NCBI GenBank assembly: GCA_027490195.1
Contig: JAIXYN010000032.1
Location: forward strand, 1-64,000
Length of the DNA: 64,000 bases
DNA from: Verrucomicrobiaceae bacterium
Lineage (GTDB): Bacteria > Verrucomicrobiota > Verrucomicrobiia > Verrucomicrobiales > Verrucomicrobiaceae
Direction: 5' to 3'
The position numbers were made by a program, and so were the translations under genes. The notes under the pieces were generated by a model. The model was not told the origin of the DNA. It ran no database searches and worked only from the letters and a program-made list of their open reading frames with translations. Numbering within the stretch: position 1 is the stretch's first letter; each line of letters starts with the position of its first letter. Positions 29,202 through 37,645 of the stretch are shown here, piece by piece.

Positions 29202-30566
29202 ATGTCCCTCGACACCATCAACTCCCTTATTCATTCCGAATCCGCACGGCCTGGCATCATTGCTCGCGGCTGGGTTCGCACGAAGCGCGACTCGAAAGCC
29301 TGCTCCTTTTTGGAAATTTCCGACGGCTCCTGCTTCAAGGGCTTGCAGGTGGTGGTGGATGCGGCGCTGCCTTCGGCGGATCTGCTGCCACGTATTTTGA
29401 CCGGGGCCTCGGTGGAAGTGACGGGGGATCTGATTGCTTCTCCTGCTGCGGGGCAGAAGTGGGAGATGCAGGCCAAGGAACTGCGACTGCTGGGCGAGGC
29501 GGATGCCACGTATCCGCTGCAGAAGAAGGGGCACACGCCGGAGTTTCTGCGCACCATCGCGCATCTGCGGCCGCGCACGAATCTGTTTGGCAGTGTCTTC
29601 CGCGTGCGCAGCAAGATGGCCTACGCTGTGCATCGCTTCTTCCAGGAGCGTGGATTCTTCTACGTGCACACACCCATCATCACCAGCAGCGACTGCGAAG
29701 GGGCAGGGGAGATGTTTCAGGTGACGACGCTGAAGCCAAACACGCCGACGAAGCCCGAGCAGGATTTCTTTGGCCGCCCGACCTACCTCACCGTCAGCGG
29801 GCAGCTTCAGGGCGAGGCTTTTGCGTGTGCGCTGGGCAATATCTACACCTTTGGGCCCACCTTCCGCGCGGAGAACAGCAACACCACGCGCCACGCGGCG
29901 GAGTTCTGGATGATCGAGCCGGAGATGGCGTTCTATGATCTCGCCGCCGACATGACGCTTGCGGAGGAGCAGGTGCGCTACCTCGTGCAGGCCATGTTTG
30001 ATGAATGCCCGGACGAACTGGAGTTCTTCAATAAGTTCATCGACAAAGGCCTCATCGAGCGGCTCAAGCAGACGCTCGCGAAACCCTTTGAGCGCATCAG
30101 CTACACGGATGCCGTGGAGATCCTGCTCAAGAGCGGACGAAGCTTTGAAAATCCCGTCGTCTGGGGTGAAGGCCTGCAGACCGAGCACGAGCGCTACCTG
30201 GCTGAAGAACACGTCAAAGGCCCCGTCACGATCTTCAACTACCCGAAGGAGATCAAACCCTTCTACATGCGCCAGAATGACGACGGCAAAACGGCGGCTG
30301 CCATGGACCTGCTCGTGCCGGGCATTGGTGAAATCGTCGGTGGCAGCCAGCGCGAGGAGCGCCTAGACGTGCTCGAAGCCCTCATGGCCAAGCAGGGGCT
30401 GGAGCCGGAAAACTACTCCTGGTACGCAGACCTCCGCCGCTACGGCAGCGTGCCTCACGCCGGTTACGGCCTCGGCTTCGAGCGCCTGCTCATGTTTGTC
30501 ACAGGAGTTCCCAACATCCGCGATGTCATTCCTTTTGCGCGGACGCCGGGGCATGCTGCTTATTGA
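29202..30566 (+). CDS. asnS: Asparagine--tRNA ligase
   Basis: Full-length class II aa[84 protein letters not shown]. Confidence 0.97.
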   Translation: MSLDTINSLIHSESARPGIIARGWVRTKRDSKACSFLEISDGSCFKGLQVVVDAALPSADLLPRILTGASVEVTGDLIASPAAGQKWEMQAKELRLLGEADATYPLQKKGHTPEFLRTIAHLRPRTNLFGSVFRVRSKMAYAVHRFFQERGFFYVHTPIITSSDCEGAGEMFQVTTLKPNTPTKPEQDFFGRPTYLTVSGQLQGEAFACALGNIYTFGPTFRAENSNTTRHAAEFWMIEPEMAFYDLAADMTLAEEQVRYLVQAMFDECPDELEFFNKFIDKGLIERLKQTLAKPFERISYTDAVEILLKSGRSFENPVVWGEGLQTEHERYLAEEHVKGPVTIFNYPKEIKPFYMRQNDDGKTAAAMDLLVPGIGEIVGGSQREERLDVLEALMAKQGLEPENYSWYADLRRYGSVPHAGYGLGFERLLMFVTGVPNIRDVIPFARTPGHAAY

Positions 30567-30730
30567 GGGGCGCGGACCTCCGAGTCCGCAGCAGTCCGCC
30601 ACCACACTCGCACCGTTTATCGTAGAATGACGAAACCAGAGCCGAACGAAGTGAGACAGACGACCATAGGGAGCCCGAAGGGTGAGTGAAACGAATCAAT
30701 GAGGAATGCCGAATGAATGACCAAACCAGA

Positions 30731-31603
30731 ATGCTGAATGTTCCGAGCCGCCGCTGGTTGCTGCTCATGGTTCTGCTTTCGTCATTCGCCATTCGTCATT
30801 CGTCATTGGCTCAGCAGGGTCTCAAAATCCAACTCGTCTCTGAAGTCACCGCCATCGTTCCTGGCCAGCCCTTCACCGTCGGTCTCTGGCTGGAGCATGA
30901 TCGTGGCTCGCATACCTACTGGCGGTTTCCCGGCATCGTCGGGGTGCCGACGCAGATGAAGTGGAATTTGCCGCGTGGCTGGAAGGCGGGAGAGCTCATC
31001 TATCCTGAGCCTGAACGCACGCTCATGTTCAAGATCAAAGCGCAGGGGTTTGACCGCGATGTGATGCTGCGCACGGAGATCACGCCGCCGGCGAATTTGA
31101 AGGTGGGCGAATCCGTCACCCTCACCGGTCTCGCCTTATGGATGTGCTGCGGCAATTCCTGCCACCCCGGCTCCATGGGTCTCAGCCTGACTTTGCCAGT
31201 GGCTGAAACCACCGAACTGAATGCGAAATGGCACAAGCTGCTTGATGCTGAGCGAGCGCGTGCCGAACAGACCAGCGATGCCTGGACTGCCACCGCCAGC
31301 GAGAAAGGCGATACGATCACCCTGGTGCTCAAGCCTGCGACTGCGGAGGCCCGGCTCAGCAAAAACCAGCGGGAAGCTGATCAGATCATCGCCTTCACCG
31401 AGGATGGCTGGTTCGACAGCGACAAGCCGCAGACGGTTTTGCGCGATGCTGATGGCGCTCTGACGATCACCCTCATCAAGGCGGATGCTTACATGGGCAA
31501 CAAACCACCGAAGACGCTGCGTGTGATTTTGAGGAATGATGAGGGGTGGTTGCAGGGCGGAGGGCTGCGCTGCTTGCAGATGGCACCGGGGATTGATCGC
31601 TAG
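30731..31603 (+). CDS. DsbD N-terminal-domain-like secreted protein
   Basis: GLALWMCCGNSCHPGSMGLSLTLP; signal peptide partly encoded by CATTCGTCATT repeats. Confidence 0.7.
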   Translation: MLNVPSRRWLLLMVLLSSFAIRHSSLAQQGLKIQLVSEVTAIVPGQPFTVGLWLEHDRGSHTYWRFPGIVGVPTQMKWNLPRGWKAGELIYPEPERTLMFKIKAQGFDRDVMLRTEITPPANLKVGESVTLTGLALWMCCGNSCHPGSMGLSLTLPVAETTELNAKWHKLLDAERARAEQTSDAWTATASEKGDTITLVLKPATAEARLSKNQREADQIIAFTEDGWFDSDKPQTVLRDADGALTITLIKADAYMGNKPPKTLRVILRNDEGWLQGGGLRCLQMAPGIDR

Positions 31604-31765
31604 TCGCGCAATCGCGGCCGGGGACACGCAGTTGCCTTTTTTTGGCATGAAAGGCTATAATTTCAGGGAGACCGCGCGCCGTCAAATTTCGTACAGCTCC
31701 AATCCTTCAGTCGAGCAAAGAAATAATCAGATTATAATTATTAATCAGAAACTGATTAAAAAAGG

Positions 31766-31793
31766 TTGGCATTGATGTGGAAAGGTGTAATCT
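31766..31793 (+). promoter_or_regulatory. Putative promoter with upstream palindromic operator (31741-31759)
   Basis: TTGGCA - 16 bp - TAATCT; upstream TTAATCAG AAA CTGATTAA perfect inverted repeat. Confidence 0.5.
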
Positions 31794-31802
31794 AATCGGA
31801 TT

Positions 31803-32255
31803 ATGTCTAAGTTATCAATTGAAGCACTTGAACGTGACCGGGCGGCGCTGCTTGAGCGTCGACAAGCTATTGTGCATCAGCGGCAAAAGTTAGAAATGGA
31901 AGAGGCTCAAATACTTAAGAAAATAAATGCTTTTGATGTGGTTTTGACCTGCTATTCCGCAGATAGTCTTTCTGTCCAAGCGGAGCCTAATACCAATGAA
32001 AGTTCTATTAGCCGCGGAGAATCCAAGACTTTGTCTGATTCCGTAGTCAAGCTTTTGGATGACAGGGCTCCGATCAAAATGTCTGCCCGTTCTATCGCAA
32101 AGGCTCTAATTGAGGCCGGATACAAAACCGAAACAAACAACTTCAACATCATTGTCAGCACCACCTGCCGCCGGTTGGCCGAAAAGAGTAAAATCATCCT
32201 TGATAACTCTGGGGTAATTACAACCTACACCTCGGTTGTGAGTGAGCTGCTATGA
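31803..32255 (+). CDS. Hypothetical small protein, N-terminal coiled coil plus possible winged-helix C-terminus
   Basis: 150 aa ORF behind a promoter-like sequence; AT-richer than surroundings; no antisense competitor of quality. Confidence 0.65.
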   Translation: MSKLSIEALERDRAALLERRQAIVHQRQKLEMEEAQILKKINAFDVVLTCYSADSLSVQAEPNTNESSISRGESKTLSDSVVKLLDDRAPIKMSARSIAKALIEAGYKTETNNFNIIVSTTCRRLAEKSKIILDNSGVITTYTSVVSELL

Positions 32256-32295
32256 GAAAATTTCCACCAACTATCAACGAAAGGAGGTTAAAATT

Positions 32296-32379
32296 ATGAA
32301 AAAGAAGAGGCGTCGTCACTCTAGGCGGGCTCAGTGTTCTAGCTTCATCAGCAGTGAGCCCGTAAACAACCGCTCCTGA
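32296..32379 (+). CDS. 27-aa basic micro-ORF MKKKRRRHSRRAQCSSFISSEPVNNRS
   Basis: Shine-Dalgarno AAGGAGG at 32281-32287, 8 nt before ATG; strongly basic N-terminus. Confidence 0.45.
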   Translation: MKKKRRRHSRRAQCSSFISSEPVNNRS

Positions 32380-32415
32380 AAGTCATTACCTTGGTCGGAA
32401 GTCTTTCAGGAGCGG
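32370..32415 (+). terminator. Perfect 13-bp stem hairpin
   Basis: ccgctcctgaaag ... ctttcaggagcgg. Confidence 0.6.
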
Positions 32416-32431
32416 GATGGAGTATCTTCAG

Positions 32432-32461
32432 GTCCCAAGCTATCTTGCGATAGCTTGGGAC
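32432..32461 (+). terminator. Perfect 13-bp stem, 4-nt loop hairpin
   Basis: gtcccaagctatc ttgc gatagcttgggac. Confidence 0.7.
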
Positions 32462-32581
32462 TCATTATTTCTGAAATGTGCTCTAAAAAAGCATTCTGTC
32501 AAGAATATGGGATTCCTATGAGTTCTCTTTATCCTCTCCTATCGCCGTCTTCCTCAAGCTGGGATATGCTCTCCAGACAGG

Positions 32582-33796
32582 CTAACTTTGCGGCTTACCC
32601 AGCCCCTTATACACCCCGAAGTCATTGAAGAAGAACTTCTTCGCGAGCCAGTACATCCAGTGCTTCTCGGGGATCTCCTCGCCTTCGCGCCACTGGCTGG
32701 TGCGTGGGGTCATGCTTTCGATTTCGGCCATGGCGGTCTGGCGGATGGTGGAGTCTTTAGCGGTGTGTTTGGTGACGACGGCTTTCACCAAGTCGGGGCG
32801 CTCTAGGACGATGCAGCCGCGGGTATTGGCGGAGGCGATGTTGCGGAAGTCGCGGAGGAATTCGCTTTTGGTGAAGACGTCGAAGAGGTCGTCGTTGGTG
32901 CGCACGCTTTCCTTGGCGAACTGGATGATGGGGCAGGGCTCGATGGCGCCGGTGGGGCTGATGTGATGGCTGATGCCGTTGGCCATGGGGCAGAGGGCCT
33001 GGCCGTTGTGGTCGTAGTAGGCATCCACGATGGCGATGGGCATCTTGGCGCGCATGTTGACGACGAACTTGCGCACCTGGGTGATCTGCTCGGGCGTGAG
33101 GGCGAGGTCGGCGCTGATCTTGGGGCCGACGGGGCGGTAGGTGTGATACCAGGCGTAGTGTACGCCCATGTCGATGAGGCGGCGGAGCCATTTCTCGGTG
33201 AGGAGGTCGTCGATGTTGGTTTTGCAGAGGCTGGTAGCCACGCCAGTGAGAACGCGGGCATCCAGGCAGTTTTGCAGGCCGCGCAGGGTGCGGGTGAGCA
33301 CGTCCTTGTTGCCACGGCGCTCATTGCTGACGATCTCGGTGCCTTCGATGCTGACCAGCGGGGTGATGTTGCCGAGCTTGCGCATGGTTTCGGCGGCCTT
33401 GGCGGTGATCATCTGCCCGTTGGTGAAGACCTGGAAGAAGGCGTCCGGGTGCATCGAAAGGAAGTCGAAGAGCTCCGGGTGCATGAAGGGCTCGCCGCCG
33501 AGGATGCCGAAGAAGGAATTGCCGCGCCGTTTGGCGTCGTTCACGATCTTGTTGAGCTCATCGAGATTGAGCGATTCGCGCGGTTTGTCCACGTCCACCC
33601 AGCAGCCCTGGCAGCGGAGGTTGCAGGAGTTCAGGATGGAGATGTAGAAGAACGGCGGGAAGTACTGGCCCTGCTTCATGCGCTGCTTGTGCAGCATGAC
33701 TGAGCGCGCCCCCTTGTAACCGAAATTCCAGCCGATTTTGGCCAGGCAGAGCGGATCAACGGTTTGCAGGATGCGGGAGGTGAGGGAAAGGAGCAT
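32582..33796 (-). CDS. Radical SAM protein (HpnH-like architecture)
   Basis: SILNSCNLRCQGCWVD CxxxCxxC motif; GILGGEPFMHPEL; additional Cys near C-terminal half. Confidence 0.9.
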   Translation of the reverse strand: MLLSLTSRILQTVDPLCLAKIGWNFGYKGARSVMLHKQRMKQGQYFPPFFYISILNSCNLRCQGCWVDVDKPRESLNLDELNKIVNDAKRRGNSFFGILGGEPFMHPELFDFLSMHPDAFFQVFTNGQMITAKAAETMRKLGNITPLVSIEGTEIVSNERRGNKDVLTRTLRGLQNCLDARVLTGVATSLCKTNIDDLLTEKWLRRLIDMGVHYAWYHTYRPVGPKISADLALTPEQITQVRKFVVNMRAKMPIAIVDAYYDHNGQALCPMANGISHHISPTGAIEPCPIIQFAKESVRTNDDLFDVFTKSEFLRDFRNIASANTRGCIVLERPDLVKAVVTKHTAKDSTIRQTAMAEIESMTPRTSQWREGEEIPEKHWMYWLAKKFFFNDFGVYKGLGKPQS

Positions 33797-33916
33797 GGGA
33801 GTCGTCAGGGGGCAGGGATGTCGTCAAGAGGTCACTACGGGAGAAAAGGTCAAGACTTGAGGTGCAAAGTTCAAAGTTCCGGTGGCTTCCAGAATACGCT
33901 TCGATAGTCTGAACGG

Positions 33917-35857
33917 GTGAGTTACCAAGTTTTTGCCCGCAAATATCGCCCCAAGACCTTCGCAGACGTTCTCGGCCAGGATCATGTCGTACGGACGCTG
34001 CGCAATGCCATCGCCCAGCAGCGGCTGGCGCATGCCTATTTGTTTGTGGGGCCGCGTGGAACGGGGAAGACCTCCACGGCGCGTATTTTTGCCAAGGCGC
34101 TGTGCGCCAAGAACGGGCCGAGCATTGACTTTGACCCTGAAGACGAGCTGAGCATCGAGATCGCCGAAGGTCGCTGCATGGACGTGCTGGAGATCGACGG
34201 CGCGAGTAACAACGGTGTGGAGCAGGTGCGCGAGCTGCGGGACAACGTGAAGTACGCCCCGTCACGCTGCCGTTACAAGATCTACTACATCGATGAGGTC
34301 CACATGCTGACGACTGGGGCCTTCAATGCGCTGCTCAAGACGCTGGAAGAGCCACCGGAGCATGTGAAGTTCATTTTTGCCACGACCGAACCGAACAAGA
34401 TCCTGCCCACGATCATCAGTCGCTGCCAGCGCTTTGACCTGCGCCGCATCCCGAATGCGGTGATCGCCAAGCACCTGCTGCACATCGCCGAGCTGGAGAA
34501 TGTGAAGCTGGATGAGAAGGCGGCCTATGCCATCGGCAAAGGAGCCGAAGGCGGCATGCGCGACGCGCAGTCCATGCTGGATCAGCTCGTGGCCTTCTGC
34601 GGCGGCAACATCACTGAGCAGGACGTGCTGGATGTCTTCGGTTTCACCTCCGGCGAGTCCGTGGCAGCACTGGCGCGGCACATTCTCGAAAGCGACACCG
34701 TGGGCGCTCTGCGCGCCGTGTATGAGCAAAACGAAGCCGGCAAGGAGCTGGGGCGTTTCCTCGGAGATTTGATTCAGCATTTCCGCACCCTGCTGGTGCA
34801 GCAGGCGGACCCTGAAGCGGCGGCGGAAGATTTGAGCCCGGAAGTGGCTGAGGAAGTCGTGGTCCAGGCACAGATGGCCAGCACGGAGCAACTGCTGCGC
34901 GTGGTGGATGGCTTGGCCGATGTGGATGCGCGCATGCGCTGGGCCAGCAACAAGCGCCTGCACTTTGAACTGGGCGTCATCGCCTCTGTGCAGAGCTTGA
35001 ATGAAGTTTCGATCAGCGATGTCATTGATGCGCTGGATTCCGGCAGCGGAGAAGGTTTGCCCCGGCAGGCCCCGCGTGTGCAGGCGGCTCCAGCCCCCCT
35101 GCGCCGCGCGGCGGAGCCGGTGAAGGCAGCGCCAGTCGTCGTAGCTGAAAAGCCGCAGCCGGTGGTGCGTGAGGAGACTCCCGCGCCCGCCCTGGTGAGG
35201 GCACCGGAGCCTGTGGCGAAGGCCGCGCCCTTCGTTGAGAGAGCCCCGGCACCCGTGGTGGAGAAAGCGCCTGAGCCAGCACCCGCACCCGCACCCGCAC
35301 CCGCACCCGCACCCGTGGTGGTGGCGAAGGTCAAAGAGGCTTCAGCTGTGGATGACCCTGAAGAGCTGTTTAGCCAGGATGTTTTCTGGTCGAAGTTCGT
35401 CAGTCAGGTGCAGGTGCGTCGCCCCCTGGCTGTTTCCTGGCTGCAATCGACCACGCTGCTCGGCATCACGCGTAACACGATCAAGGTGGGTTTCCCACCG
35501 AGCGAGAGCTTTGCGCGAGACAGCCTGATGCGCCCGGCGCAGATCAGCTTTCTGGAAGGTCTGGCGCAGGAGCTGACGGGGAAGGCGATGAAGTTCGAAT
35601 TCGTTATCGATCCGAACCTCAAGGCACCCGTGTTTGCTGAGATTGATCTGGGCCTGCTGAATGAGCCAACCTCTGCTGGCAAACCCGCAGAAGCCCCCAA
35701 AGTGGAGCCCAAAGCTGCCGCCAAGGCCGACGCACCGCAGACCGCTGAACTTGACATCCCTGCGGCCGCTCCCAAACCGCCTGAGGATTTTTACAACGAT
35801 GCGCTGATCCAGCAGGCGATGGTGAAGTTTAAGGCAAAGTTGGTGGCTGCTGAGTAA
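33917..35857 (+). CDS. dnaX: DNA polymerase III subunit gamma/tau
   Basis: MSYQVFARKYRPKTFADVLGQDHVVRTLRNAIAQQRLAHAYLFVGPRGTGKTSTARIFAKALC. Confidence 0.97.
   Translation: MSYQVFARKYRPKTFADVLGQDHVVRTLRNAIAQQRLAHAYLFVGPRGTGKTSTARIFAKALCAKNGPSIDFDPEDELSIEIAEGRCMDVLEIDGASNNGVEQVRELRDNVKYAPSRCRYKIYYIDEVHMLTTGAFNALLKTLEEPPEHVKFIFATTEPNKILPTIISRCQRFDLRRIPNAVIAKHLLHIAELENVKLDEKAAYAIGKGAEGGMRDAQSMLDQLVAFCGGNITEQDVLDVFGFTSGESVAALARHILESDTVGALRAVYEQNEAGKELGRFLGDLIQHFRTLLVQQADPEAAAEDLSPEVAEEVVVQAQMASTEQLLRVVDGLADVDARMRWASNKRLHFELGVIASVQSLNEVSISDVIDALDSGSGEGLPRQAPRVQAAPAPLRRAAEPVKAAPVVVAEKPQPVVREETPAPALVRAPEPVAKAAPFVERAPAPVVEKAPEPAPAPAPAPAPAPVVVAKVKEASAVDDPEELFSQDVFWSKFVSQVQVRRPLAVSWLQSTTLLGITRNTIKVGFPPSESFARDSLMRPAQISFLEGLAQELTGKAMKFEFVIDPNLKAPVFAEIDLGLLNEPTSAGKPAEAPKVEPKAAAKADAPQTAELDIPAAAPKPPEDFYNDALIQQAMVKFKAKLVAAE
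35279..35315 (+). repeat. Hexamer (GCACCC)n tandem repeat coding Ala-Pro linker
   Basis: gcacccgcacccgcacccgcacccgcacccgcacccg within dnaX. Confidence 0.9.
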
Positions 35858-35911
35858 GGAAAAGCTCGCATTGAGGAGCTTGCTGTCTTTGGATGGCGGC
35901 TTCCTCACTCA

Positions 35912-37372
35912 ATGACTTCCGAATCTACCGGCCAGCCCCGCGGTCTTCGCACTCTGTTCTTCACCGAAATGTGGGAACGCTTCAGCTACTACGGCATGCG
36001 GGCGCTGCTGGTGCTTTACATGGTGGCCGAGGTGAATCGAGGCGGCATGGGGCTGACGGATGAAATGGCAGCCGCCATCTACGGACTTTACACGGCGCTC
36101 GTTTACATGACGGCATTGCCCGGCGGCTGGGTGGGGGACCGGCTGCTCGGGGCCAAGGGAGCGGTCTGGTGGGGAGGCATTGTGATTGCCATCGGCCATG
36201 TGGTACTGGGTCTGCACAGCACGCAGGCGTTTTTCATCGGACTGATTCTGGTGGCCTTCGGTTCCGGGCTGTTGAAGTCGAACATGAGCGCGCTGGTGGG
36301 GCAGCTTTATCCTGAGGGCGGCGCACGGCGTGATGCGGGTTTTACCTTGTTTTATATGGGCATCAATGTCGGCGCTTTGTTTGGCCAGTTGTTATGTGGC
36401 TGGCTGGGTGAGGAAGTGGGCTGGCGCTGGGGCTTTTCGGCGGCAGCGGCGGGTATGTTTCTGGGCTTGGTGCAGTTCAAGTTCACGCACCAACATGTGG
36501 CACAGATCGGCGAACGCGTGGTGCATGAAGGTCAGAATATACGGCGTGAATGGACACTGCTGCTGCTTGCGTTGGCCGGTGTGGGCGTCTTGGTCGCGTT
36601 GGGGGTGGCGGGAATCATTCAAATCGATGCCATCAAGTTTGCCCACCACACTGCGTGGTTCATCGCCGGAGTGGCGCTGCTGTATTTCCTCTGGGCGTTT
36701 TTTCTGGCCAAACTGGATGTCGTTGAAAAGAAGCGAATGGTGGTCATCCTCGTTCTGTTTCTGGCATCGGCCATGTTCTGGGCGGGCTTCGAGCAGGTGG
36801 GCTCGTCCTTCAGTATTTTTGCAGAACGATTCACCCTTCGGAAATTCGCTGGGTGGGAGGTTCCGGCGAGCTGGATTCAGGCGCTGAATCCGCTCTGTGT
36901 CATCGCGCTAGCTCCACTTGTAGCGTTGCTCTGGTCTCGGCTGGCTCGCAGTGAAAGATCACCTTCGTTGACGACCAAGATGTCCTGGGCGCTGCTCATG
37001 CTGGCGCTGGGTTTTGTGGTTGCCGGTTGGGCGGCACAGCGTGCCTTGAGCACGGGGCCCGTGTGGCCGACATGGCTGATGTCCGTGGTCGTGCTGCACA
37101 CTTTAGGCGAACTCTTTCTTAGCCCGGTCGGTTTGAGTGCCGTCACCAAACTTTCGCCGCCGCGCCTCACAGGTCAGATGATGGGCATCTGGTTTCTCGG
37201 CAGTTCGCTGGGAGATATTCTGGCGGGAATCCTAGCTGGAGGTGTTACTGGCGATGCCACCGCCCAGATGCCCGAGCGCTTTATCCATGTGGCGATCACT
37301 GCCGGGGTTTCAGGGGTAGTCCTGTTGCTCCTTGCGCGCTGGATCACGAAGTTGATGCCGGGGATTAAGTGA
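35912..37372 (+). CDS. POT-family (peptide:H+ symporter) MFS transporter
   Basis: TEMWERFSYYGMRALLVLYM; GGWVGDRLLGAKGAVWWGGIVIAIGH. Confidence 0.93.
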   Translation: MTSESTGQPRGLRTLFFTEMWERFSYYGMRALLVLYMVAEVNRGGMGLTDEMAAAIYGLYTALVYMTALPGGWVGDRLLGAKGAVWWGGIVIAIGHVVLGLHSTQAFFIGLILVAFGSGLLKSNMSALVGQLYPEGGARRDAGFTLFYMGINVGALFGQLLCGWLGEEVGWRWGFSAAAAGMFLGLVQFKFTHQHVAQIGERVVHEGQNIRREWTLLLLALAGVGVLVALGVAGIIQIDAIKFAHHTAWFIAGVALLYFLWAFFLAKLDVVEKKRMVVILVLFLASAMFWAGFEQVGSSFSIFAERFTLRKFAGWEVPASWIQALNPLCVIALAPLVALLWSRLARSERSPSLTTKMSWALLMLALGFVVAGWAAQRALSTGPVWPTWLMSVVVLHTLGELFLSPVGLSAVTKLSPPRLTGQMMGIWFLGSSLGDILAGILAGGVTGDATAQMPERFIHVAITAGVSGVVLLLLARWITKLMPGIK

Positions 37373-37582
37373 GCTCTTTAGCGTTTCGCAAAATTCATTG
37401 CCGTTCAGCGGGCTGTCTCTTGATGGAAGATCATGGGCTCCGAAGGCGGCAGGCTGAGGACGGCCAGCCCCACCCTTGTTTGGGCTGGCACGTGACAGGC
37501 GCGAGGTAGGCAGGCTTGTCGACAAGCCTCGACCGAATGTCGTTACGGCTGCTTTACGAACATACCCATTTTCTTCACTGCA

Positions 37583-37619
37583 CAAAAAACGGGCGGTCAG
37601 GCTATCGCCCAACCGCCCG
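37583..37619 (-). terminator. Rho-independent-like terminator for the 37646-40483 gene
   Basis: cgggcggt...accgcccg stem followed on the minus strand by a T-run. Confidence 0.7.
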
Positions 37620-37645
37620 CTTCGAAACTCGGATCTGTCAGCCGA

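Noticed and set aside
35279-35315. dnaX frameshift signal near the Ala-Pro repeat
   Set aside because: No slippery A-rich heptamer recognised; the repeat simply encodes a proline-rich linker in the tau-like region
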